This document shows positions 33,222 through 44,800 of a stretch of 64,000 bases of DNA, piece after piece (the first letter of the stretch is position 1; every line of letters starts with the position of its first letter). Both the position numbers and the translations under genes were made by a program. The stretch covers positions 61,717,048 through 61,781,047 of the forward strand of contig CM055311.2 in the NCBI GenBank assembly GCA_029255685.2, read 5' to 3'. The notes under the pieces were generated by a model that searched no databases, had not been told where the DNA came from, and saw only the letters and a list, made by a program, of their open reading frames with translations. This DNA comes from Silene conica (taxonomy: Eukaryota > Streptophyta > Magnoliopsida > Caryophyllales > Caryophyllaceae).

Positions 33222-35835
33222 GTTAACTGTTACTCCTCATAGCATGTTACATATAATGATTATAATTTGGTAAGACTATATAAACGCTACATAATTGAAG
33301 TGGCTGTTGTGTTTCGGAATGAAAGTCGAGCTTGGTATTCCATGAGTGTGATAAGGGTATCTTCGCGCTGTGATGTGATTGACGGTGACAGTGTTGCGAT
33401 GCTATCATCTAGAGTGACGGTGGAAAAGATATGAATGTTTTGAGATCTTCTGTTTCTTAATAATGGTGTATATCTTGGTGACGTGTTTTCCACGCGGTGG
33501 TTCGTTTATTTGCCGAGACTTGTGGATATTTGGATGTAGCAGCCTTGTCATCTTATTTCCATATGTTTTACGCTCATGAAATTTAATTGTTGGTACGTAT
33601 GAACTTGATGTGCATGCAACATTTCTTGACGTAGGTGTATACTTGTGAGACATACCTTTCAAAGGATATGTCATTTTGCGTATAGCCATATAGATTGTCA
33701 TCATGGTTACTTTTGTTATTGAGACCTTCAACTCGAGGGCGAGAGTAGAGTACGTTACGAATAAGAGGCGAACATGTGCCTGATATTGTCCTAAGTTATA
33801 GTGGTACCTTAGTAAGTGGAAACGAAATTATGAGAGATTTATATTGTATGAGTACTTTTGATCATATGTGTGATTAACGACCCGTTGTCATAGTTTCAGA
33901 AAATAGTCAATGAAACGGGTGTATAGGGCCGAAAGTTATAGGTGGAACAGGTGTCAACAAAAATTAGGACTTATTATCATGTCAAGTTATGGACGAACTG
34001 AACAGAAGAGGAAAACTTGAGGATCAAGTGAGTATGTAACAATTTTGAATCGTGAGTTATGTTTTGGGGTTAGATGTGTGAGTAGAAAGAAATGTGGACG
34101 GGTGGTAGTGTTGAAGAGTTAATATCGTGGTCAGGGCCGGCTCAGGGGGTGTTCAACCCGTGCGGTCGCACAGGGCCCCCAATTCTAGAGGGCCCAATAT
34201 ACGACCCAGTTACGTAACAACTCTAATATATATTTGTTAGTGTCATTCTAACAATTTGTTAGCAGCGTCAAAGTGGTAGAATTCCCACCTTAGAATTCAA
34301 AGATCCTGTGTTCAATTCCCCTAGTCATCATTTTGAAATTTAATTTTTCATTTAAAAATCAGAAAGAGTGATGTTAGTGAGGATCGAACCCACACCAACT
34401 ATGTGAAACTATGAACAGTTATCCAACATGTCAATGAAGCCCTCTTGACATATTTTGGAAGCACAATTTAATTTATAACATAGCTGTTGGGCCTCGTTTG
34501 CTTTTTTTTAATCAAAATTGTTAATATTTTTAAAAAATGTTCTTATATTCATATTTAACATAAGTGTGTATTAATATATTAGGGCCTATTTTTCGGTTTC
34601 GCACAGGGCCCCCAAAATGTCAGGGACGGCCCTGATCGTGGTTATGTTCAAAGATAGTGGTAGATGTGAGGAAGGAGTACTAACTGAGGGAAGGTATATA
34701 GTTGTTAATGGACGAGAGTCTAGGATATATGTATGGGATCGATATTGAAGTTGTAGTTAGATACCGACGATAGATGATGATGATGAGAGAGAATCACTAA
34801 GAATCTAGTACTAGGCATGGGGTAACGTTTACCTTAAGAGTGGTCGGACGCAACAAAGAGAGTTGGATGGTTTTTGCAGGTTGAGGTATACTTGGAAGTC
34901 TGAGCTAGTGTAGCATAACAATGAGAGTTTTAAATAGTATCATTAAAGGTAAAGGTGGTGTTGCTGGTAGTATGTAGTTTATATATTTATGGAGCAAAGT
35001 TGTGGATGTGTATTGTTGCGATAATATTGACGGCTTGAGTATCGAAACTTATGAGCGTGAGTAGATTTTAAGGACAAAGCTGCATGTTAGGGTGATAGGA
35101 AGTAACAGATCCTGTTAAGGAATACTCGGTTGGTGGATTGTGTTGGCATTAGATTTGAGTGTGTAATATAGAAGCAATACAGAGTTTTCAGCACTTATAT
35201 GGTTCGCAGTTGACGGTAAAAAGAGCGTTAGGAAAGCTATATTATAGTTTGTGTTGGCATGGCTTAGTGAATTAGTGTCGAGGATGGTGAGCGGGAGTTG
35301 AGTGGTGTTGATTAACCGAATGTTATGAGTTTATGTTGTAAGGTTACGAGGACGTATCATGTTTCTTTTAGGGGGGATAAGTGATGATCGCGTTATGTTT
35401 TAGGTCTTTCTAGTCAGCCTTATAAAAGTTCTAAGTCTTTCTAGTCAGCCTTATATAAGTTCCCTATATGTTTTATCAGCCTTGATTTGCGTTGCGCACC
35501 TTTGAAATGCGATGTTTCAAACTTAGAAGAGGTTTTAAGTCTTGTAAGAGTTTTGATGCATTCTGCACATCCTTGGGAGATGATCGCGCGTCAAGTTCTA
35601 AGTCTTGTGAATCAGTGGTATGAGTCAGTGTACATAAGTGTTACATAAGCCTTGTTGTGTTTTCCACATCTTTGGGGATGTGGTGAATTTATGTTGCATT
35701 TTGTCTTGATTGGCTTTACGGAGTAATAAGAAGTAAAAGTAGGTGTTGGCATACCGTAGTTGTGGTGTTATAAGTCGTGTCTTTTCAGGTTGGGTGTGAA
35801 CTTCGAGGACGAAGTTCGTTCATAGGAGGGAAGAT
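33222..35835 (+). mobile_element. Non-coding interior of a gypsy-type element, 3' part
   Basis: No open frames of interest. At 35802-35820 it reads cttcgaggacgaagttcg and then a purine tract (aggagggaagat), the usual way Ty3/gypsy interiors end before the 3' LTR. A stretch near 35050-35100 (tatgagcgtgag ... gctgcatgtt) matches 53096-53150, so this interior and the one between the Athila and copia insertions belong to one family. A hAT MITE is inserted at 34132-34634. Confidence 0.5.
34132..34634. mobile_element. Non-autonomous hAT element with tRNA-like segments
   Basis: Flanked by the perfect 8-bp duplication atcgtggt (34124-34131 and 34635-34642). Ends cagggccggctc and gggacggccctg are inverted. 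Subterminal cacagggccccc repeats occur at both ends. Inside lie gtcaaagtggtagaattcc (34267-34285, like tRNA-Gly) with tgttcaattcccc downstream, and an inverse B box ggatcgaaccc (34381-34391, minus strand). No transposase. Confidence 0.88.
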
Positions 35836-38393
35836 TGTAAGACCCCTTTATTTATCGTATGGGTTACTCGGCAGAGTTGTTCCCACACGGTCTTTGTTGA
35901 TGTATATTTCATTCGAGAAAGAATATGGTATAGTTATGTTGTTTGCTCATAGATAGGTTGTCTTAAAACTGCTATAACTTGAGATGTATATATTATTTTG
36001 ATGTGATTCTAATTGGAGGTGGTATCTTGTCCTTTTTACGATTCTAACGATAGGTCACACGCCCAAAAAGACCAAGAATTGACGAGTTATGACTGGTTTA
36101 CGAAAACTGGTGAGTGTAGAGAACTGCGAGGTTCTCGGCCGAGTATGCTCTACTCGGCGGACTATGCTTTACTCGGCCGAGTATGCTCAATACGACCGAG
36201 CTGGTCGGCCATTACCCTAATCAGTGTTTTATTATTTATATAAACCAACGCCTAAAACAGTTTTAAAACCCTAATCACTTCTATAGTAAGCTTAATCCTC
36301 CCATTTCCCTTCTCTCAAAATCATCTAAGATCATTGTTAAGAGTCTAGAGGCGCCGATCATATAAGCCTAGTCCGTACTTAGCAATTAAGTGTTCTCTTT
36401 AGCAGTTTTCATCATTAGGTTTTATTACCTTATAGTTATATATTTCCTTTATATAATTCTTAGGAGGAGAATTCATAGAGTAACCGTGATAGTAATGCTT
36501 GGACTGTCTTCAACCTCGTGATTGCTTTGAGGTGGCGTTTCCCTACTCAGATCTATGTTTATGTGTTGTGATAGTTGTACTGTTTTATCTGATATCACTG
36601 TATACTGTTGAGTTTGGAATATTGTGAACATATGTGCGAGACCGTTGTGGGAAACAACTCTCACTCCTACGATCGCTCTTCGTGGGACCCGCCATGGAGA
36701 GGATGTGCACATTAAGGACCTAGGTACTCCTTGCCGCGAGCAAGTGTGGGATTGATATGGGGCTTGAGGCCGCCATGGTGATTGTGATATCAGTTGTTGT
36801 TGTTCATAGCAGTGAAAGTGATTGTATCAGATTGTGTTTATTAATGTTGATGTGAGACCGTTGTTGGAGCTAGTGTCCTCAACAGTTAATGTGATAACAT
36901 GTATAAATCTCTTAAAGGTTCACATGGTATAGTTTGTATTATAATCAGTTGATTAATGTTTATCGATAACGGTTGGTTTGCTAGAAGTTTGACGTTATTG
37001 TCATATAGATGACGGTGATCAACTGGTCCCTAAGAGTCACACCTAAAGGATGTAATCTGAGAGATATGATTAGATGAAAATGTAATCATATTGATACCTG
37101 ATACGACTAAACGGTTAGTCAATGTAATGATGATACGTTTATTTAATAATGATTAAATAATATTAGCTGAGATGAATTAAAATGATTAATTCGTAATTAA
37201 ATGTAAAATGTTATATTTAATTAGTGTGTGTAATGAATTATTTAATAAAGCTTGAGTAATTTAGTTAAATATAAACGGTTATATTTAATTAGTAAATTAT
37301 AAATATACGATATTTATAAGATAAACATTATACACAAGAGAGGATAAAAACCGATCTTATACTGATAAAATTGGTTGAGCCGAGTGGAGTAGTGTTCGGT
37401 CAGTATAGGTATAGTACTCGGTAAGTTCTGAGTTTGTAGCAAGTTAGGTATATACTCAAATACGGATTTGAGAAATCCTATCGAAATTCTGCAAGGTGGT
37501 TAAGGTTATGTATAAGAGTTATACTATATATACTAGCCTCAAGACACATATACATTCAAGAGTTCCAAGAGACAAACCGTGATACTCCCTCCTCTCTCTA
37601 TTTTCATCATTCACAAAAATCAACGGTAATTTTTGTAGTTTCTAGCTCAAGAAAGGGTATTTCTCGGAACATCTTAGGTGCAAAAATTAGGAGGATATCT
37701 AAATTGATATTTGTTCTTAGGCCTCTTGCAAGGACCAAATGTTAATTCTTGTTCCCAATCCTTGTATCTCGTATTTCGTTTATAACTGTAAATCATAATT
37801 ATAATTTCGTTATAATTTTGCATATAAAGTCTTGGGATATATACAGATATTTTCCCACAACCGTGGCATATATCAGATTCTGACGTTTGTGGTGTTTCTT
37901 ACTATGATGATCCATGTAATTGGTGAGCAGACTCTCAGGTACGTCGTGGATGATGCTTGCTAGCATGTGGGATGAATGGGATCACACATCACCTAGAAGA
38001 GTCGTAGCTTTAGCTTCCGCATACTTTTACATAGATATTTTGAATATTCTTTATACATTTTGACGTTTGCTTTTATTCATACATTTGTTAAACTTTATAA
38101 TAATTGGTATAATGTTGTTTAACTTGATTATCATATCTCAGGAAATTGAGATGGTGACACTCATATAACCTGACGGTCCTACCTAAAGGCCTTGGGTTAT
38201 GTGGGTGCTACAGATATGTTATCCTGGTTTTCTACAGTTGTATATAGCTTATAAACTTATCTATCGTTTTATCTTCCGTATTTTGTTTAAGTAATTCACC
38301 TCGCATGTTTATAATCGTGTCAAAAAGTTTAAATTCCACGCATTTTTCCGCATGTTTTGTGTTTATTATTCCGCTATCGCGAGGGGTTTTACA
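35836..38393 (+). repeat. Gypsy-type LTR, interrupted by a copia solo LTR
   Basis: Begins tgtaagacccc after a purine tract, ends ggttttaca, and is followed by ttagtatcagagtgtt (38395-38410), a primer site for initiator tRNA-Met. Without the copia insertion it is 1555 bp. CTCGGCCGAG boxes (36134-36143, 36152-36160, 36171-36181, 36193-36210) precede the TATA box tttatataaa (36235-36244). Interior sequence lies on both sides, so the arrangement is interior-LTR-interior, as after unequal recombination between two copies. Confidence 0.72.
36862..37859 (+). mobile_element. Ty1/copia solo LTR
   Basis: Flanked by the perfect 5-bp duplication accgt (36857-36861 and 37860-37864). Begins tgttggagctag and ends ttttcccaca (TG...CA), 998 bp. 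No second copy or internal sequence, so the interior was lost by LTR-LTR recombination. The copia assignment follows the tgttgga start. Confidence 0.85.
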
Positions 38394-39831
38394 GTTAGTA
38401 TCAGAGTGTTATCGCTCCCGACGCACTCATGTGTTCCCCAAACTTAACTTGACCAAGAATTTAAAATAATAAATAAGAGATGGGTAGACTTAAGGACAAG
38501 TGGTAGTTTGTTTTATGATTACTTTTATTAGCTCCAACTTGTTTGTTGATTGTCATTGATTTTACTTTTATCTCTTTGAATCGACGAACTGTGAGCTTAT
38601 CCATTTGGCAATCAGCAAGACCGGTTTCTTCTACCGAAGATGGAAGATTCGTGCTACTGTTTGAGAATGCTTCTAAGTCCCTGAAGATACCCCTCTTCTT
38701 TGTGCATCACCTTCTTCTTTATCTCTTGATGCATATCCTTTCTTCTTGAACTTCTGTCAGTCTACTTTGAAAGCTATCTTCATATCGTCCTGACTAATCC
38801 TTATTTCTCGCTTTCCCGAGGTGCCTTGTAGGTAATCTCCCCTTTGATTGGATTTTGAGGAACTAGTTATAGGATAATCGTAACCCGTGTTTTGAGAAAT
38901 AATGTTGTTATTTGTGGAAAACCTAAGAGGTATCGTGAGACATGTTTTGGTGATCCAAGTGCCTAGTTGACTCTCCAATTAGAAGAGCGATAGTGAGTGA
39001 TGGAGTTTTTAGTTAAGGTTGAGTTTTGTACGTGGTATTCGGTGGGACTTAGTCTTGAGAATCATACTTGAATTGTGAAAAATAGTGGATTCAAAGGTAC
39101 CATTTAAGGAGTTAGATGAGATACTTGAAGTAATAGATGAATTTGGAATAGTATGCTTAAGGTGCTAATGATGAGGAACGGATGAGTGAGGTAAGTTAGT
39201 ATTACTTGACTTTGAGGATGTGCTTGACTTGAGGAACGACTTATTGTAAGAGGAATAAGAACCGTTGGTAATAGTAGTTGATTATTGAAAGAATTTATGA
39301 TTTAAACTTGGAGAAATTGTATAAGTGTTTGACCTTAGGTTACTTAATGGATCTTAGCGTTTATCTATTGAAGTACTTGAGGAATTTTGAGGATGTTCCA
39401 CTAGGTGTGGATAGGATATAGTAATTCGTTGGAAGATAGAAGTTTGGAGATTTGGTGATTTAAGAGTTGTTTACAGATGGAAAGTGATGTTTATGAAGTG
39501 GCCATTGTATATGGATTGATAACTTGGAAGTGTTATAGAATTACCATTTGAGGAAATAACGGAGTTGAGATATCTAAAAGTTTATGAAATAGTTGGATTT
39601 GGGATAATGGTAATTCTTTGATTTTGAAGAGTTATAGTATAGTGAGCCGCTTGAGGAAATGTCTCATCATAACCAATAATTGGCTTGCTTGACTTAAGAA
39701 GTGAGAAATGATAATATCTCCGTTATGCCGCTTCTCTTCTCCTTGCTTCCTTTTTCCTTCTTCTACTCCTGGCTTCACTTTTGTTGGAGTTCTTATCCTA
39801 AATTTTCTTATCCTATCACCTGGTGTGATAT
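38394..39831 (+). mobile_element. Non-coding interior of the gypsy element, 5' part
   Basis: Follows the primer site. I find no gag, protease or RT text, so this element was non-autonomous or is fully decayed. It is interrupted at 39837 by the Athila element. Confidence 0.45.
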
Positions 39832-39836
39832 CTCTC

Positions 39837-41767
39837 TGATTAGTCTAGTTTAGTAGGGCTTAATAAAGGTGATTTTGATGGTTATTTGATGGGTTGAGAA
39901 GCATTTTATGGGATTTTAATTCATATGTCTTTGATATTGGGTTGATGATGGATTGCATGTTTTTATGAGATAATTGGGTTGAGTTGTTAATATGAATGGA
40001 GTAGGCTTCTTTGGAAGTTGTTGTTGGGCTAAAGATGTCTTATGCAATATGGTTTTGAAGAAAGTGAAGATCCATTTACTATGGTCCAAGCAAGTGAACA
40101 TCAAAATGAACATTGGATTCCATGAATTTCATGCATTCAACTCATATTTTATGAGACAACTTTGGATTCCAATACTATTTTATGACACAACATGGGACTT
40201 AATGCAATTCCAACAACTCCTTAATTCTCATTTATTTTGGTAATAATACCTACAATTTAAGAGACATTAAGGAGTTGTCCTTTGAAGGCCTATATAAGAA
40301 GATATTGTTGACACTTTTAGGGGCTTCCATATGCTTTACATACTTTCTCTACCATTTTAATCATTAGAATACACAAATAATTTCCAATTTCTAGTTTGTT
40401 TTAGTTAGTCATTTTGTATGGAGGGCTAAGTTCTAAATTCTTGGAACAAAAGATTGAAACCTTCAAGCTATTTTGATTGTAAGACTCTAATCTTTATTTT
40501 GTCATTTGAATATCAAGTATTGCTTAGTTTTAATATTTGGTTGTTAATTTTACTTCTAGTTTGATCACCTAGTTGTTTTAATTAAAAATCAATTGCTAAT
40601 TTGGGTAATCAAATCGGATTGTTCATTCACCTAAATATTTTGTAGCAACTATTTTTCATCAATTCGTATGCCGTTTCATCGTTGTTGATTTTGTAACACC
40701 CAAAGAGTATGAGAAGAAAGTTATCCCACATCGGTAGAATGTGAGGCTTGTGATATGTTTATAATAGCTTCCACCCACCACTTAGTAACAAGGCCTTGTG
40801 CTTTTGGGCTTAAGTGAGGATAAATAATGGGCCCAAAGGCTTACCTCCCATCTTATTGGGGGTGTGTTACGACCGTGGTGGGTCAGGTTGTTACAAATGG
40901 TATCAGAGCGACCCTGCGACCGTGTGGTGAGCCTGTGGTCGGGAGTACCCGGGTCACACACCTAGCGGGGAGGATTCTGGCCCTGGTTGTGGTCAAGTTT
41001 GAGGCACAACGAGGACGTTGTGTTCTTTAAGTGGAGGAGTTTGTAACACCCCAAGAGTATGAGAAGAAAGTTATTCCACATCGGTAGAATGTGAGGCTTG
41101 TGATATGTTTATAATAACTTCCACCCACCACTTAGTAACAAGGCCTTGTGCTTCTGGGCTTAAGTGAGGATAAATAATGGGCCCAAAGGCTTACCTCCCA
41201 TCTTATTGGGGGTGTGTTACGACCGTGGTGGGTCAGGTTGTTACAGATTTATAGAAAGATAATACTCGTATGAATCAAATCGTATCCCGCTTGTGAGTGC
41301 GTTCATTCATCTTTGTTAATTCTCATTGATTTACTCTACGTTGTGATTAAACTTAGACGCTTGGATTAGGTTGTCATATTCGTAAGGGCTTTTTATGTAC
41401 GCTTTCGTAGTGATTAGCTATACTTAAGCGAGAATAGAAATTTATGATTTCAATAACAAAGTATTCAAAAACAAAGTAAATCAATAGAGTCAATGATCAA
41501 TCTTTAGCTTGTTGGTGGAAATCGTTTGTTCCGAGATTCTTTTTATTATTATTTACATCTTTTTTATATTTATTGCATTTTATTTTCGTTTTAGTAGATT
41601 AGATCAATCAACACATCAAAACCCCCCATTTGGTTACTTAACTTTAGCACATATTTAATCAACAAAAAGACCTTCCTTGTGGGATCGACCCCTACTTACA
41701 CTTGCTACTAGTTTGAGTTTGTAGTGGACAAAATTGTTAATTTGGAGACTCACGACAAGTCTAGCCA
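39837..41767 (+). repeat. Athila 5' LTR with TRIM insertion
   Basis: 850 bp to the TRIM target (gattt), then 517 bp after it, against 850 and 518 bp in the 3' LTR. Open frames inside it recur in the 3' LTR and are not genes. Confidence 0.95.
40692..41245 (+). mobile_element. TRIM (terminal-repeat retrotransposon in miniature)
   Basis: Complete 554-bp element flanked by gattt (40687-40691, 41246-41250). Two 204-bp LTRs (40692-40895, 41042-41245) start tgtaacaccc, end ggttgttaca and differ at four positions. Just after the first LTR is tggtatcagagcg (40898), a primer site for initiator tRNA-Met; before the second is the purine tract gtggaggag. The 146-bp interior is non-coding. The other Athila LTR shows the empty site. 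No 5S rRNA-like text, so it is not Cassandra. Confidence 0.96.
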
Positions 41768-41772
41768 AATTT

Positions 41773-41790
41773 TGGCGCCGTTGCCGGGGA
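41773..41790 (+). other. Athila primer-binding site (tRNA-Asp type)
   Basis: tggcgccgttgccgggga, five bases after the LTR, is the primer site typical of Athila elements. Confidence 0.9.
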
Positions 41791-41854
41791 AGGGATATTG
41801 TTTGTTTATTTTTATTTCTATTTATTTTTGCAATTTTATTTTAGTGTTTGGTTT

Positions 41855-44800
41855 ATGCCGAACACCCGTTCTACTAATAAGGAATTGTTGGATTTTGATC
41901 CAGAATTGGAGAGAACTCTTTTTCGTGTTAGAAGAGCGATAAGGCGGAAGCTTCAATTTGACAATCAAGACAAGAAAGAAGAAAAAGAAAAGATCAACAT
42001 GCCAAGAGAAACTAGGACTATTAGGGAGCTCACCGCCCCCGATCTCACTCAACAACCTTTATGCATCACTTTTCCAGCCTTGGAGGAAGGCACCACATTT
42101 GAATTGAAGTCGGGTTTGATCCACTTATTACCCGCATTCCATGGGTTAAGTGGTGAAGATCCAAACAAACATTTATCGGAGTTTCATGTGGTGTGCACTA
42201 GCATGAAACCTAATGGTGTTACCGAAGAACAAATCAAGTTGAGAGCATTTCCGTTCTCACTCAAGGACACCGCTAGAGATTGGTTATACTACCTTCCACC
42301 GGGTAGTATCACCACTTGGGCGGCAATGAAGAAGGCGTTTCTTGAAAAGTATTTTCCGGCTTCCAAATCATCTGATCTTAAGAAGAAGATATCCAATGTT
42401 GAGCAAACGGATGATGAAACACTTTATGACTATTGGGAGCGGTTCAAGAAGCTATGTGCAAGTTGTCCCTACCATGGTTTTAATGACCAAGATCTCATCA
42501 TGTATTTTGTTGGAGGGTTATCGCCGGAAGATGCTCGAATGGTGCATAGTGCTAGTGGTGGAGGTATCCTCAACAAAAATCCGGATGAAGCCAATGAACT
42601 ATTGGGTGAGCTTGCCGAAAGCACACGCCAATTTAGTACGAGATCCAAAACAAAAAGGGTGAGCATGGCTAACTCTACCTCAAACACTTCCTTAGAGAGC
42701 AAGGTTGAATATTTGACTTCCTTGATGAGGGAGATGCTTGTGGGGAACATACAACAAGTGCACGCTTGTGGTATTTGTTCGTCCAATGGGCATGCTAGCG
42801 ATCAATGCCCACATATCCAAGAGGAGACCGAAGTAGTGAATGCCGCGGGTACTTTTGGTCAAAGGAGATTTGAACCTTACTATAATCCTATGAGGAGAGA
42901 CCATCCCGGTTTCCAATATGGGAACCCACAAGGCGGTTTGCAACCAGGCCAAGGCTCATCATTTGGTCAACAAGGTCAATCTCAAACTTTTGGTCAACAA
43001 GGTCCATCTCAAACTTTTGGTCAACAATTTGGTCAAACTAAAACAAGGTTCATTCCAAGGCCACCAGATCAAACTTCTACTCCATCCATGTCTACGGAGG
43101 ACATGATTCGGGCTCTCACCTCTAATGTGGCTACTATGCAAGCTAATCAAGTACAATTTCAACAAGAGACGAAGGCTAGCATCTGAAACTTGGAAAATCA
43201 ATTTGGGCAAATGTCTAGTGCTCTTGGGAGGCTTTAAGTTAGGGATTCCGGGAAATTGCCATCTCAAACCATTCCTAATCCCAAGCCTAATGCAAGTGCC
43301 ATGACTTTGAGAAGTGGGAAGGAGTTGCAAGGATCAAAAGCAAAGATTAATGAGATCATAGAAGAAGAGGAGTTGATCGTTGAGCCTAATGTCAACCAAC
43401 CATTGGTTCAAGAGGAGGCAGTAACACCGGTTGTCACTCCAACTTATGTGGAGGCTCCACCATTTCCCGAGGCACTCAAAAGGAAAAGTCGTCCTATGCA
43501 AGACAAGGATGTCTATGAGACTTTTCGCAAATGTGAGGTAAACATTCCTTTGTTAGATTTATTGAAAAGTGTGCCTAGATATGCTAAGTTTCTTAAGGAG
43601 TTGTGTACCATTAAAAGGAATCAAAAATTGAAGGGTGTCCAAAAAGTTAAAGTCAATGAACATGTGTCGGCTTTGTTTCAACATAAGTTACCACCCAAGT
43701 GTAGTGATCCGGGTATGTTTACCGTACCTTGTACCTTAGGAGACACCACTATTCCTAATGCTATGCTTGACTTAGGTGCTTCAATTAATGTACTCTCATA
43801 TTCCTTATACAAGTCATTGAAATTAGGACCTTTGGTTAAAACGGGGGTGGTAATTCAATTGGCCGATCGTTCAAATGCTTATCCTAAAGGGGTAGTTGAG
43901 GATGTACTTGTAATGGTTGATAAACTAATCTTTCCCGCTGATTTTTATGTACTTGACATGGAACATGATTCACAAGCGGCTCCTATACTTTTAGGTAGGT
44001 CATTCTTAAGAACCGCAAGAACAAAAATTGATGTGTCTAATGGTTCTCTTACTATGGAGGCCGATGGTCAAGTGGTTAAGTTTAATATCTATGATGCCAT
44101 GAAGTATCCTCGTGATAATCATTCTTGTTTCATGATTGATGTTTTGGAACCTTTAGTGCAGGATGTGTTCAATGTGAATGGAGGAGATGATTTGCTTGTG
44201 GCTATTGATAATAGCTTATCTTTTGATGAATTGGATTTCTCTATATCTAATGACTTGAAAGAAGTTGTGGCTTCCTTAGCCAAGATTGAAAGTTCTCCCA
44301 TCATGCCTTCATTTTCTAAACCTCTAACACTAACTTTGCCCCGTGAGAAATTGTTACCCTCAGTTTTGCAGGCGCCCGTGGTTGAGTTGAAGCCATTACC
44401 GAACCATTTGAAGTATGTTTTTCTAGGTGATGAAGAAACTTTACCGGTGATCATTTCTAACAAGCTCACCAAGGAGCAAGAGGTAAAGTTGATAGAGGTC
44501 CTTAAGGAAAATAAACTTGCAATTGGGTGGACTATTGCCGACATCAAGGGCATTAGTCCAACCACTTGTATGCATCACATATTCCTAGAGGACGATGCCA
44601 AACCGGTGAGGCAACCATAAAGGAGATTGAACCCACCTATGATGGAGGTGGTGAAGAAGGAGATTCTTAAGCTTTTACAAGTGGGTATGATTTACCCAAT
44701 ATCCGATAGCAAGTGGGTGAGCCCCACACAAGTGGTACCTAAGAAGAGTGGAGTAACGGTTGTAGAAAATCAACATGGAGAGTTGGTTCCCACCCGAGTG

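Noticed and set aside
40827..41030. 67-codon open frame with a plausible start
   Set aside because: It runs from the first LTR into the interior of the TRIM; no homology expected.
40692..41245. Cassandra-type TRIM with 5S rRNA-like promoter
   Set aside because: The LTR starts tgtaacaccc as some TRIMs do, but I find no 5S rRNA A- or C-box text.
44119..44565. 148-codon minus-strand frame
   Set aside because: Antisense shadow of the Athila gag-pol protease/RT region.
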